The notes: generated by a model from the letters alone, not told the origin. Positions 42,973 to 51,736 are shown, numbered from the stretch's first letter. The stretch: 62,319 nucleotides of DNA from Herpetosiphonaceae bacterium (GCA_013538855.1 JABXJS010000245.1:1-62319); one strand, 5' to 3'. Made by a program: numbers and translations.

Positions 42973-43932
42973 CTAGCCCTCGCCCTGCGCTGAGCGCTGG
43001 TAGGCGCGCTGCAAGGTCTCGGCGACGCTACTGGCGATCAGATCGACCTTGTAGCCGGTCATCGGCAGCGGCGTTGCACCGTGCGTTGCCTGCTGACCAG
43101 CCTGCGTGAAGGTTGCAGGTGTGGCGGGCTGACCAAGCAGCGCCTGCTCCACCGCTGGCAGGCGCAGCGGAATGTTGGCCACGCCGCCGAGGCCGATGCG
43201 TGCGAAGGTGATCACCGCGTCGGCATCGACAGCGAGGCGCACGCTCACCTCGACCAGCGGCCACTCGGCGCGGGCGCGGGTGATGGCGCGAAAGTAGCCG
43301 CCGCGCTCGTCGGCCAGTGGCGCAGGCAGCTCGATGCTCGTCAGCACCGCGCCTGGCTCAAGCGTGTGGTCGCGGTGCGGATCGCTGCCATCACCGAAGA
43401 CTGCGCTGAGCGGACGGCGCTCCTGGCCGTTGATCGTTACCTCGGCGTCGTAGGTGAGCAGGGCCATCCCCAAGGTTGACGGGTGCGGAAAGGCACACGG
43501 CCCCAGATCGAAGCACACGCCAAAGCGATGGTCGCCATCGCGCGCCAGGCATGCATCGCCGCCATTCTTGTAGCAGGTCAGATCAGGGTGGCGATAGTAC
43601 CAGCAGCGCGTGCGCTGGAGCAGCGCGCCGCCCATCGAGGCCATGCTGCGAATCTGCGGCGTGGCCAGCGCACCAGCGGCCAAGCTGAGCGCTGGATAGT
43701 TGGCTGCCAGCTCTGGGTGCTTGGCGACGGCGTCGATGCTCACCAGCGCGCCGATGCTGACTGTATCATCAGCTTGGCGGGCGATGGCGCGTAGCCCGTC
43801 GATGGCGCTGATGTCAACGATGGGCGCGTGGCTGATGTGATGGCGCAGGCGCTCTTGTACATCGGTGCCACCGGCGCGAATCTCGCCTGTGCCTGCCTGA
43901 GCAGCGGCGAGTGTTGTTGCACGATTTAGCAT
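42973..43932 (-). CDS. Molybdenum hydroxylase FAD-binding subunit with [4Fe-4S]-type cysteine insertion
   Basis: The 319-residue protein is the medium (FAD) subunit of a xanthine dehydrogenase/aldehyde oxidase-type enzyme. The FAD loop region reads AGGTDVQERLR, and SMGGALLQRTRCWYYRHPDL follows. The latter begins a cysteine-rich insertion with Cys in CWYY, LTCYKNG, DACLARD, GVCFD and GPCAFPHPST. That pattern is like PaoB/YagS-type subunits, which hold a [4Fe-4S] cluster. The C-terminal CO-dehydrogenase flavoprotein domain follows. Its ATG overlaps the stop of the large subunit gene by seven bases. Confidence 0.92.
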   Translation of the reverse strand: MLNRATTLAAAQAGTGEIRAGGTDVQERLRHHISHAPIVDISAIDGLRAIARQADDTVSIGALVSIDAVAKHPELAANYPALSLAAGALATPQIRSMASMGGALLQRTRCWYYRHPDLTCYKNGGDACLARDGDHRFGVCFDLGPCAFPHPSTLGMALLTYDAEVTINGQERRPLSAVFGDGSDPHRDHTLEPGAVLTSIELPAPLADERGGYFRAITRARAEWPLVEVSVRLAVDADAVITFARIGLGGVANIPLRLPAVEQALLGQPATPATFTQAGQQATHGATPLPMTGYKVDLIASSVAETLQRAYQRSAQGEG

Positions 43933-46610
43933 GATTGCAGTCCCTCCAGCATGCGATCTGGGCGAATCGGGGCCTCCAGCGCACGCCAGCCGGTGGCGTT
44001 GAACACCGCGTTAGCCACCGCAGCAGCCACAGGGATCGTCGACAGCTCGGACATGCCGACGCCGCCGCCCTTGACCGATGGATACTCGTTATCGAGAAAC
44101 TCGATCTGGATCGCGGGAATATCACCGATGCCCGGAATGCGGTAGTCCTCCAGCCCCAGCGTCAGCACATGGCCAGAGTGCGGGTCGATGACTTTCTCCT
44201 CGTAGAGCGCATAGCCGATGCCTTGGATCACGCCGCCGACGGCTTGGCTGTAGGCCAGCGCGGGCACGTGGATGCGCCCAACCGCCAGCATGCCCCAGAC
44301 GTTGAGCACGCGCGTTTTGCCAAGCAGCGTATCGACCTCGACCTCGCACACATATGCGCCGCTGGTAGTGCCTTGGCCCACGCGCAAATCCATGCTCGTG
44401 TGGCTCAGCACAAAGTTCTCGAGCTTATCGACGATGTGGTCATCTGCGCCGCGGGTGGCGGTCGCCTGCTGCGGCGCAACCTGCGCCCAGATCTCCGGCC
44501 AGGCGCTGAAGCCAGCGGCGTGGGTGATGCCGCCGGGGCTGGCGCTGGCGCTGCGCAGGCCAAGCTGGCTGCTCGCCTGCTGCACCAGGGCGTCGCGCAC
44601 CTCTGTGGCGGCAGCGTGGGCCGGGTGCCAGACCGAGTTGGTGGTGCGGCTGCCGCCGGAGGTTGGCCCGTGGACGTGGCGCGAGCTGCCGATGCGCACC
44701 TCCACGCTGTCGGCGGGGATGCCAAACACATCGGCAACGGCGCTCGCCAGCACTGTGCGCGAGCCGTTGCCCATATCTTGGGTCGCGCTGCGCACCTCGA
44801 TGCCTGCTGGCGAGGTGCACACCTGCACTTGGCTGTCGGCATCATAGTAGTTGTTCCAGTAGCCGATGGCCACGCCGACGCCGCGCCGGTAGCGCCCTGG
44901 CTGCGCGCTCGGCGGCTGGCGCTCTTGCCAGATCGGCAGCGCCTGCACCCAGTCGTAGATGCGCGCGCGCACCGCGTGATCATCCCAGCGGCGGCGCAGC
45001 TCGATTGGATCAAGCTGAAGCTCATGGGCGAGCTGATCGACGCTCTGCTCAAGCGACCAGTAGGTCAGTGGCCCGCCTGGCCCGCGAAACGGCTTGCCAG
45101 GCGCATTGTGCGTCACGACATCGATGTCCGTTAGGTCACGCGGGCTTTTGGTGCGCGTGTAGAGAAAGCGCATGGGCGTGGCGATCAGCGAGTTGATGCT
45201 CACGCCTGCATTGGCGTATGACGTGCACTTGAGCGCCTGCAATATGCCATCCTTGTCGGTCACGGCGGTGAGATCGATGGTCGCGCCAGGTCGGTAGCCG
45301 CCAGCGATCATCTCCTCCGCCCGATCAAGGATGACACCAACGGGGGCCTGCGCCGCCTGCGCGAGCTTGATTGCGCTCACCGCCTCTGCCGTGAGGCCGA
45401 GCTTCGAGCCAAACGCGCCGCCGACATACTCGCTATGTAGTGTGATCTGTTCGACCGGCAGCTCAACCAGCTTGGCGATCTGGTGGGCGATGTGATCGAC
45501 TGCCTGGGTTGATAGGTGCACCGTGAGGTGCGTCTGGTCATCCCAGCGGGCGACGCAGCAGTGTGGCTCAAGCGCGGTGTGGCTCTGCGCTGCGAGCCGG
45601 AAGCGATTGCTGACCACTGTGTGGCCGTTGGCCTGGGCCTGCTTGATGATCTCGCGCGCCTTGCGTGGCCGAATGCTGGTGGCGTTGAGCAGCGGCTTGC
45701 GCTGGTTGCCCTCCCATTTGCCGGGCATCACTGGACCCTCGGAGGCGTTGGGCATATTCTTGATTGGCTGCTCCCAAACCAGCGGCGCATCGGCGTGCAT
45801 GGCCGCCTCTGTGTCGAACACTGCGGGCAGCACCTCGTACTCAACCTTAATTGCAGCCAGCGCGGCGCGGGCTGTCTCGGCATCGCTGGCTGCGACTGCC
45901 GCGATCTCTTCGCCGACATAGCGCAGTGTGGCTGGTGTCTCGACCAGCGCCACCGCCGCCTGCACGCCTGCCAGCTGGCGGGCTGGTTCCAGATCAAGCG
46001 CTAGCACACGGGCGTGCGCATGCGGCGAGCGGAGAATCTGCCCGATAAGCTGGCCCGGATAGCGCACATCGGTGGTGTAGACCGCCTGGCCGGTGACTTT
46101 GGCCTGGGCATCGACGCGGGCGGGCTGGACAGCGCTGGCGGTGTCAAAGTCGCCGGCGCAGGCGCGCTGCACGGCGGTGTAGATGCCGATGTAGGCTCCG
46201 CAGCGACACAGATGTCCAGCGAGTGCCGCCGCTACAGCGTCCTTGCTTGGCTCGCTCGTGCCGTGGCTGGCGCGCCAGCGCTCATAGAAGGCGATCGCTT
46301 CCAGCACGAAGCCCGGCGTGCAGTAGCCGCACTGGAGCGCATCGTGGGCCATAAAAGCCCGCTGCACCGGATGCTGGCCGTCGGCGAAGTGCTCGATGGT
46401 GGTGATATGCGTGTTGTCGATGGCGGTGGTTGGCAGGAGACAGCTGGTCATGGGCGTACCGTCCACCAGCACGGTGCACGCGCCGCAGACGCCAGCGCCG
46501 CAGACCAGCTTCGTGCCGGTAAGTCCGCAGGCGTCACGGAGCAGATCAACTGTGGCTCCAGCGCTCTCCGCCTGGGTGTGCTCTTGTCCATTGATCGTTG
46601 TTTTAATCAT
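43926..46610 (-). CDS. Fused 2Fe-2S / molybdopterin-binding subunit of a xanthine dehydrogenase-family hydroxylase
   Basis: The 894-residue protein joins what are usually two subunits. Residues 1-150 bind two [2Fe-2S] clusters: plant-type Cys37, 42, 45 and 57 (VCGAGVCGACTVLVDG), then CGYC (94-97) and CRC (135-137). The molybdopterin domain follows, with YVGGAFGSKLGLTAEAV, NAPGKPFRGPGGPL, ATQDMGNGSRTVLAS and TSGGSRTTNS. The catalytic-Glu loop reads GVGMSELSTIP rather than the common GVGEPP; the Glu is kept. The start ATG 46610 has only a distant GAGG. A further in-frame 56 residues upstream would cover the promoter and are rejected. The substrate could be a purine, aldehyde or heterocycle. Confidence 0.92.
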   Translation of the reverse strand: MIKTTINGQEHTQAESAGATVDLLRDACGLTGTKLVCGAGVCGACTVLVDGTPMTSCLLPTTAIDNTHITTIEHFADGQHPVQRAFMAHDALQCGYCTPGFVLEAIAFYERWRASHGTSEPSKDAVAAALAGHLCRCGAYIGIYTAVQRACAGDFDTASAVQPARVDAQAKVTGQAVYTTDVRYPGQLIGQILRSPHAHARVLALDLEPARQLAGVQAAVALVETPATLRYVGEEIAAVAASDAETARAALAAIKVEYEVLPAVFDTEAAMHADAPLVWEQPIKNMPNASEGPVMPGKWEGNQRKPLLNATSIRPRKAREIIKQAQANGHTVVSNRFRLAAQSHTALEPHCCVARWDDQTHLTVHLSTQAVDHIAHQIAKLVELPVEQITLHSEYVGGAFGSKLGLTAEAVSAIKLAQAAQAPVGVILDRAEEMIAGGYRPGATIDLTAVTDKDGILQALKCTSYANAGVSINSLIATPMRFLYTRTKSPRDLTDIDVVTHNAPGKPFRGPGGPLTYWSLEQSVDQLAHELQLDPIELRRRWDDHAVRARIYDWVQALPIWQERQPPSAQPGRYRRGVGVAIGYWNNYYDADSQVQVCTSPAGIEVRSATQDMGNGSRTVLASAVADVFGIPADSVEVRIGSSRHVHGPTSGGSRTTNSVWHPAHAAATEVRDALVQQASSQLGLRSASASPGGITHAAGFSAWPEIWAQVAPQQATATRGADDHIVDKLENFVLSHTSMDLRVGQGTTSGAYVCEVEVDTLLGKTRVLNVWGMLAVGRIHVPALAYSQAVGGVIQGIGYALYEEKVIDPHSGHVLTLGLEDYRIPGIGDIPAIQIEFLDNEYPSVKGGGVGMSELSTIPVAAAVANAVFNATGWRALEAPIRPDRMLEGLQSC

Positions 46611-46764
46611 TGTGGTGTGTGTGTCCTCATGAATGCAGATAGGTGTCTGCCGCTTGCTGCTGCAATCGTCACGTGAGGGTCGGATGGTCTGCGTTGTGAT
46701 GGGCTGGGAGGGCGGCCCGGCTAGCCCGCTGCTGCTCCAGTCTACAGAGTGGAATTCTTGGAAA

Positions 46765-46807
46765 TGACCAACGGTCACACTATAAATGACCGTCGGTCAT
46801 TTGTCAA
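46765..46807 (-). promoter_or_regulatory. Promoter with two palindromic (TetR-type) operators for the molybdenum hydroxylase operon
   Basis: On the minus strand TTGACA (46802-46807), a 17-bp spacer and TATAGT (46779-46784) form a near-consensus promoter. The palindrome AAATGACCGTCGGTCATTT (46784-46802) fills the spacer and touches both hexamers. A second copy of its core, TGACC-N3-GGTCA, lies at 46765-46777, about the start of transcription. The centres are 22 bp apart, two helical turns on one face. This is the form of TetR-family operators, so repression relieved by a ligand is likely. No regulator gene lies in the window. Confidence 0.85.
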
Positions 46808-46839
46808 TAGCTAGGACTATGAACAAATGCGAACAGCAC

Positions 46840-46864
46840 AAAAAGGCCAGTCGATTGACTGGCC
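46840..46864 (-). terminator. Rho-independent terminator of the metallophosphoesterase gene
   Basis: On the minus strand an 8-bp perfect stem (GGCCAGTC, 4-nt loop, GACTGGCC; 46845-46864) is followed by TTTTT (46840-46844). It lies 22 bases after the metallophosphoesterase stop and insulates the Mo-operon promoter. Confidence 0.88.
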
Positions 46865-46886
46865 GTCGGCGCAGGAGCGTGGAGCA

Positions 46887-47615
46887 CTAGCGATACTGTT
46901 GCTCGAGCATAGTGCTGAGCGGGTGATGCGAATGCTCGACAGCGCGGTGGAGCAGGGCTTTATTCAGGGGTATGCGTCGCAGGCTTACGTTAATGGCACC
47001 ATTATCAATATCGATCAGCGCATACTCGGCGTGCTGGAGCAGGCGCGGCGGCTTGCTTGTCTCGAACTCCTTGAAGGGCAGGCCGACGCTGCCAGGGTTG
47101 ACGATGAGCATGCCGTGGTGCTGGCGCAGCATCTGGATATGCGTATGGCCGCCGATCATGACCGTAGCCGAGTAGCCTCCGAGCATGCGATCGAGATCGC
47201 CAGGGCTGGTTGTCGCCAGTAAATTCTCCATATGTGAGCGTGGCGAGCCGTGATAGAAGAGGATGCTCGTCTGCTTATCGACCTGTAGCTCGATGCGGGG
47301 CTGGAACGTCTCCAGGAAAGCGAGATGTTTCGCAGCCAAGCGGTCGCGGCACCAGTCGACCGCCTCGATCACCACCGACACATCGGTGTAGCTATGGATG
47401 AGATGCGGGTCGAGCAAAAACTCATCGTGGTTGCCCAGCACGCAGGGGCAGTTTAGCTCCTGTAGCATCTCGATCGCGCTGTCTGGCTCTGGCCCGAGTG
47501 TTGCCACATCGCCCAAGCAGATAATTTGATCAACACCACCATGGCGAATCGCCGCAATCACCGCCTCGAGGGCTACAGCGTTTCCATGAATATCTGAAAT
47601 TAGTGCGATCCGCAT
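46887..47615 (-). CDS. Calcineurin-like metallophosphoesterase (YfcE/MJ0936-like)
   Basis: The 242-residue enzyme has the five metal-binding motifs of this family: ISDIHGN (D8, H10), CLGDVATLGPEP, LGNHDEFL, FYHGSPR and IGGHTHIQM. The ending VNPGSVGLPF is typical of the small YfcE-type phosphodiesterases. The natural substrate is unknown. The chosen start ATG 47615 gives the usual N-terminus MRIALISD and has GGAGG about ten bases upstream. An in-frame extension to 47693 is not supported. It is transcribed alone and ends at a clear terminator. Confidence 0.9.
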   Translation of the reverse strand: MRIALISDIHGNAVALEAVIAAIRHGGVDQIICLGDVATLGPEPDSAIEMLQELNCPCVLGNHDEFLLDPHLIHSYTDVSVVIEAVDWCRDRLAAKHLAFLETFQPRIELQVDKQTSILFYHGSPRSHMENLLATTSPGDLDRMLGGYSATVMIGGHTHIQMLRQHHGMLIVNPGSVGLPFKEFETSKPPRLLQHAEYALIDIDNGAINVSLRRIPLNKALLHRAVEHSHHPLSTMLEQQYR

Positions 47616-48073
47616 GATATGGATACCTCCGACTGCAAGGTGTAAAAAATGCAGGTATGCTCTTATTATCGTTGTTAGTACACCAATCGGCACTAAACTC
47701 TAGTCCTGCTTTAGGTTTATCTTTTCGTCAGCGTCAGCAGTTCTAGCGCAATCAATGCGCTGCTGGTCGGGCGTGCTAAGGGTGTATTGATTGTGTGGAT
47801 CGCGAATGCTGCGCCGCAGCTGGGCAGGCAGCAAGCGAGCAAGTAAACCATAATATCAGTGCACAACTATTATGACTCGCCCTGAATATTCATGTGGTTA
47901 CACTTTGATGACAGCCAGGCAGCGTATGGTACAATGCTGGCAGTGACGGGCGAAAGGCATGGCTTTAGGCGTCGGTAGTCGCTTATACCTGTGTCTGTAG
48001 CCCCTTCTTTTCGTGCTACCAGCCGCGCTTGTGTGCTGCGCCACGCTGGTACTTAATGTTTGAGAATGGATCA
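47616..48073. other. Divergent intergenic region, metallophosphoesterase / methyltransferase
   Basis: No gene is visible in this 458-base gap. TTGATG (47905-47910) and TACAAT (47930-47935), with a long 19-bp spacer, are a weak rightward promoter candidate. A short palindrome, AGCGC-N6-GCGCT, occurs near 47745. A leftward promoter for the phosphoesterase was not identified with confidence. Confidence 0.5.
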
Positions 48074-49195
48074 ATGGTAGGGATAGAACTGTATCGTCTC
48101 GTTCGCTGTCCAACGTGTACGTCACGTGACCTAGCCTGGCTGGAAGGACGCTTGTGGTGTGGCGCATGTCATACCGAGTATCCCATCCACACTGGATATA
48201 TTGATTTGATGCCGCGGGCGACGCACTTTGATTATATTTCAAAGTACGTCGCTGAGGAAGAGCATATGGGCGAAGAGCTGGACTATCGCGAGATGGCTCC
48301 GCCGCTCCTCGCTGCCGGCGTGCGCCACCGCCAAATTCGACGCATGCTCGACCTCAAGCCCACTGATGTGGTCTTCGACAACGCCTGTGGCAACGGCCGC
48401 TTTGGCCTGTGGAATCGCGATGCTGTTGCGATGATCGTCGGCAGCGATCCCGCCGTGCTCTTCGCCGATCAGGCGCTTGATGAGCTGATGCTGGCCCAGG
48501 CCGACTCACGCCGCCTGCCCTTCGCCGACAATGTCTTCGATAAGGCGCTCTCTGTCGATGTGCTCGAGCACTTCCCGCGCGATGTCATCCACGACTATCT
48601 GGTCGAGACTGCGCGCGTGCTGCGACCTGGCGGCCGGGTGGTCTTCTTCTCCAACACCCGTGAGATGTCGCCGATCCAGCCGCTGATCAATATCTCCAAG
48701 CGCCTGGGCCGCTTCTTTGTTAAGCGCGGCATGTACGACTTCGAGCGCGAGGCGCGCCGCAAGTCCGATCACATCAAGGCCCTTGAGACCTGGGACGATG
48801 TGGAGGCTGCGCTGGTCGAGGCGGGCCTGAAGCCCGTCAAGGTCGTTTTTTGGAACAGTCTGTTCACCTCGTTTGTCGAGCACGTGCTCATGAAGCTCGG
48901 CGAGTCGCTGATCGCCCGCCGCCGCTTGCGCAAGGCAACCCAGAGCGCTCCCGATACTGCGCCCGCTGCGGCCTCGGCTGGCACGCAGCGCGAGATTGTC
49001 GCCCGCCGCGCTATGCGCCGCCACCTGACCAAGCGCTCGCCAATCTACTGGGCGCTGTTTGCCATCACCCTGCTGATGGAGCTTGATCTATGGCTGTTTG
49101 GCCGCATGCGCACCGGGCCGTACTTTGTGCTGGCCGAAAAAGCCGAAGGGCGCTACATCCCCGCCGATCTGCCAGCCGAAGACGATACGCTCTAG
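48074..49195 (+). CDS. SAM-dependent methyltransferase with N-terminal zinc ribbon and C-terminal membrane helix
   Basis: The product has 373 residues. An N-terminal Trm112-like zinc ribbon (CPTC at 12-15, CGAC at 29-32) leads to a class I methyltransferase: VVFDNACGNGRFGLWNRD (motif I), ADSRRLPFADNVFDKALSVD, HFPRDVIHDYLVETARVLRP and GGRVVFFSN. A hydrophobic segment near the C-terminus (YWALFAITLLMELDLWLFG) may anchor it. This layout is like methyltransferases of the UbiE/COQ5 group that act on lipids or quinones, but the substrate is unknown. The start is uncertain: ATG 48056 is in frame too, and neither has a strong SD. Confidence 0.85.
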   Translation: MVGIELYRLVRCPTCTSRDLAWLEGRLWCGACHTEYPIHTGYIDLMPRATHFDYISKYVAEEEHMGEELDYREMAPPLLAAGVRHRQIRRMLDLKPTDVVFDNACGNGRFGLWNRDAVAMIVGSDPAVLFADQALDELMLAQADSRRLPFADNVFDKALSVDVLEHFPRDVIHDYLVETARVLRPGGRVVFFSNTREMSPIQPLINISKRLGRFFVKRGMYDFEREARRKSDHIKALETWDDVEAALVEAGLKPVKVVFWNSLFTSFVEHVLMKLGESLIARRRLRKATQSAPDTAPAAASAGTQREIVARRAMRRHLTKRSPIYWALFAITLLMELDLWLFGRMRTGPYFVLAEKAEGRYIPADLPAEDDTL

Positions 49196-49217
49196 CGTGC
49201 GGAGGAATGTTGTTGAA

Positions 49218-49253
49218 GCCACCAGGTTGTCGTGCTACGCTAAACCTGGTGGC
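49218..49253 (+). terminator. Hairpin terminator after the methyltransferase gene
   Basis: A perfect 11-bp stem (GCCACCAGGTT, 49218-49228, and complement at 49243-49253) has a 14-nt loop and is followed by TCTTGCATTCT. Confidence 0.7.
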
Positions 49254-49342
49254 TCTTGCATTCTGCAATTCGTGCCCATGCAACAGGCTTTAGCTGGCTA
49301 CGTATAGGCTGTGAAAGCCCAAACTATCTCTGGGGAGGACTA

Positions 49343-50530
49343 ATGCGTACATCGCGGTTTATTGGCATCGGATTCCTTGTCCTGTGCGCGCTGATTGTGC
49401 TGGCTGTGGCACAAGGCTGGCTCAGCTCAAGCGCGCCACTAGCGATTTTTCCTACCGCCGTCCCCGCTCCAACCAACACACCCAACCCAGCCGATGTGGT
49501 CACCGTCGAGCTGATCTATAGCACCGAGAAAGAGCAGTGGCTCAAGGAGGCTGTGGCCGCCTGGCAGGCAACCGGCCCCACTGTCGATGGCCGCCCAATC
49601 CAGGTGCGGCTCGTCGGCGCTGGCTCACAGGAAATTGTCGCTGGCCTCGCCGACGGCTCGCTGCGCCCAACAGCCATTAGCCCGGCTAGCTCGCTGCAGA
49701 TCCGCCAGATCAACGCTGTCACCATCGAGGGCCAGCAGAATATCGCCGCCGATGCGCAGCCGCTGGTCTACACGCCGCTGGTCGTCGTTGGCTGGAAGCC
49801 AGCTGCCGCTGCCGATCAAAGCCCCATGGGTTCGCTTGAGCAGGGGCAGGCCGCGCTCTGGCGCACCTTGCAGCAGCAGGTCGTTGCGCACGCCGCCGAT
49901 CGCACCTTTCTGTTTGGGCAAACCGCGCCCGACTCGTCCAACAGCGGCCTGGCAACGCTCGTGCTCATGGCCTACGCCTACCACAACAAAACCTCCGGCC
50001 TCACCGTCGCCGATATTCAGGACGCTGGCTTTCAGCGCTGGCTCACTGACTATGTGCGCAATGTCGAGCGCTTCGGGGAAAGCACTGGCACCTTTATGCA
50101 GGATATGATCCGCTTTGGCCCCAGCCGCTATACCGCCCTCGTCTCCTATGAGGCCACCGCGCTCGAGTACTTATCAAGTGCCAAAAATCGCTGGGGCGAG
50201 CTAGAGCTGATCTATCCGCCAGCTAACTTGTGGAGCGATCATCCGCTGGCGATCCTCAGCGCCCCATGGGTGACGCAGCAGCAGCGCGATGCCGCCCAGC
50301 AGCTCCGTGCATTCTTGCTCACAACCCCGCAGCAGCAGGCGGCGGTCACGTTTGGCTTTCGTCCCACTGATCCTAGCGTGGCGCTCGATGGCGCTGACTC
50401 GCCGTTTCAGCAGTATGCCAGCTATGGCGTCAAGCCGAGCATCAACCAGCTTGTTGAAGATCCTTCCGCCGAGGTCGTCAATGCGCTGATGGATCTATGG
50501 ATGCAGCTTAAGCCGCTTGTGCGTCAGTAG
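49343..50530 (+). CDS. Extracellular solute-binding protein (SBP_bac_11-like), membrane-anchored
   Basis: The 395-residue protein has an N-terminal signal anchor (FIGIGFLVLCALIVLAVAQG), a Pro/Thr linker and a periplasmic-binding-protein fold. Recognisable blocks are VELIYSTEKEQWLKEAVAAW near the start of the fold, AISPASSLQIRQIN, PLVYTPLVVVGWKP, ALVSYEATALEYL and LSAPWV. No lipobox cysteine is present, so it should stay anchored by the helix. ATG 49343 has GGGGAGG four bases upstream. It is first in a three-gene unit with a 40-residue lipoprotein and a coiled-coil membrane protein, with no transporter genes, so a sensing or scaffold role is as likely as import. Confidence 0.85.
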   Translation: MRTSRFIGIGFLVLCALIVLAVAQGWLSSSAPLAIFPTAVPAPTNTPNPADVVTVELIYSTEKEQWLKEAVAAWQATGPTVDGRPIQVRLVGAGSQEIVAGLADGSLRPTAISPASSLQIRQINAVTIEGQQNIAADAQPLVYTPLVVVGWKPAAAADQSPMGSLEQGQAALWRTLQQQVVAHAADRTFLFGQTAPDSSNSGLATLVLMAYAYHNKTSGLTVADIQDAGFQRWLTDYVRNVERFGESTGTFMQDMIRFGPSRYTALVSYEATALEYLSSAKNRWGELELIYPPANLWSDHPLAILSAPWVTQQQRDAAQQLRAFLLTTPQQQAAVTFGFRPTDPSVALDGADSPFQQYASYGVKPSINQLVEDPSAEVVNALMDLWMQLKPLVRQ

Positions 50531-50546
50531 CATTCGTGAGGTAGGT

Positions 50547-50669
50547 ATGTTGCTCAAAGGCCTGCTCCCGATAGCCTTGATCGTTTCTCTGCTTGCCGCG
50601 TGTGCGATGTATCAGGGCGATCCACAGACGATTCTGTCCGTGCATGCGGACATTGCAACATTTTTCTAG
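50547..50669 (+). CDS. 40-residue lipoprotein
   Basis: ATG 50547, with GAGG at 50537-50540 (six-base spacing), opens a 40-codon frame ending in TAG at 50667-50669. The peptide begins MLLKGLLPIALIVSLLAAC. This is a complete lipoprotein signal with lipobox LAAC (Cys19), so the mature peptide is only about 22 residues (CAMYQGDPQTILSVHADI and a short end). Its stop overlaps the SD of the next gene (TAGGAGG). It is encoded between a solute-binding protein and a coiled-coil membrane protein and probably belongs with them. The family is unrecognised. Confidence 0.7.
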   Translation: MLLKGLLPIALIVSLLAACAMYQGDPQTILSVHADIATFF

Positions 50670-50677
50670 GAGGGCTG

Positions 50678-51430
50678 ATGCAGCGTCGAAATCCTTTCTT
50701 GGCTGCGGCGAGTCAGCCGCTGGCGCTTGTGGTGCTGGCTGTTGCTGTCGCCATGACCATCGTTGTCCACTGGATAGCCTTGCCGCTCGGCCTAGTCGCC
50801 TATGTGGCGATGGTGTGGACAACGGCTGGCGATCCCGCTCTGCTGGCACCAAAGCCGGAGAAGCCCAAGCTGGCCAACATCACCAGCCGCACCTTTCAAT
50901 CCCAGCTCGATGCCATCGATCGCACGCGCCGCGAGATTCGCCGCGCCGCCGGTGTGACGGCCGGCCCGCTGCAGCGCCTGCTGGAGCCAATCGCCGAGCA
51001 GGCCGACGAGCTGTTTGTTCAGGCCAATGGCCTCGCCGATAAGGGCCAGATTATCGAGCAGTACTTGCAGACGACCAATCCGCAGCAGCTGCAAAACGAG
51101 ATCTACGCCCTCGATCAGCGCATCGCCGCCACCGCCGACCAGTACACGCTCGATCAGCTCCAGGAGACCCGCGCAGCCTTGATCGATCGCCAGCAGAACG
51201 GCCAGGCGCTCGGCACCTACTATGATCGCATCATGGCCCAGCTGCAAAATATCAAGGCCAACCTCGATAATGTGCTCTCCGAGACTGTGCGCCTGCGCGC
51301 CTCCGAGGCCGCCAGCGCCTCGACCACCTCAACCCAGGTCGCCGACCGCCTGCGCGATCTCAACGCCGACATGGACGCCTTTCAGCACGTGCTGGAGGGC
51401 GCGATCTCGCATAGCGCGGCGGGGCCGTAG
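50678..51430 (+). CDS. Membrane protein with cytoplasmic coiled coil, unknown
   Basis: The 250-residue protein starts with two close membrane helices (about 13-30 and 32-48: PLALVVLAVAVAMTIVV, LPLGLVAYVAMVW). About 190 residues of charged helix rich in Gln/Ala/Leu/Arg follow (for example LLEPIAEQADELFVQANGLA and LQNEIYALDQRIAATADQYT), likely a coiled coil. No enzyme motif is seen. ATG 50678 follows AGGAGG, which overlaps the stop of the 40-residue lipoprotein. It may connect the surface binding protein to a cytoplasmic partner, which is an inference from the operon. Confidence 0.8.
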   Translation: MQRRNPFLAAASQPLALVVLAVAVAMTIVVHWIALPLGLVAYVAMVWTTAGDPALLAPKPEKPKLANITSRTFQSQLDAIDRTRREIRRAAGVTAGPLQRLLEPIAEQADELFVQANGLADKGQIIEQYLQTTNPQQLQNEIYALDQRIAATADQYTLDQLQETRAALIDRQQNGQALGTYYDRIMAQLQNIKANLDNVLSETVRLRASEAASASTTSTQVADRLRDLNADMDAFQHVLEGAISHSAAGP

Positions 51431-51453
51431 CGCGAACCTCGGCATCGTCTCTG

Positions 51454-51487
51454 CAAAGCGCTCGCTCTACAACCAGCGGGCGCTTTG
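51454..51487 (+). terminator. Hairpin after the coiled-coil protein gene
   Basis: CAAAGCGC (51454-51461) and its complement (51480-51487) close a stem extended by CGCT/AGCG, with TGTGTTG after it. It lies 24 bases beyond the stop. Confidence 0.6.
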
Positions 51488-51736
51488 TGTTGCCTGTACG
51501 CGCCGAAATTGCCGCTTGCGTCTGACTGCGTGATCTCGTATGATGAGCGTGCATAGCACCACAGCGTGCGACGCTCTCTCCACGCTACGCTACCTGCGTT
51601 GGACTGCACCCACAAGCCTTGAGAAAGCTTGCGTGGGCTACACTGTTGCCTGATTTTCAAACGTCGCTGTTCATCTCGTCTGTCGGCAGATCTGACCTAA
51701 CGCTCGCTACCGCTCACTTGTGCCAATTCCCGCTGG

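Noticed and set aside
43935-45134. A 399-codon plus-strand open frame
   Set aside because: It lies wholly antisense to the molybdenum hydroxylase gene, has His/Ala/Asp-rich composition typical of a complement of GC-rich coding sequence, and has no SD.
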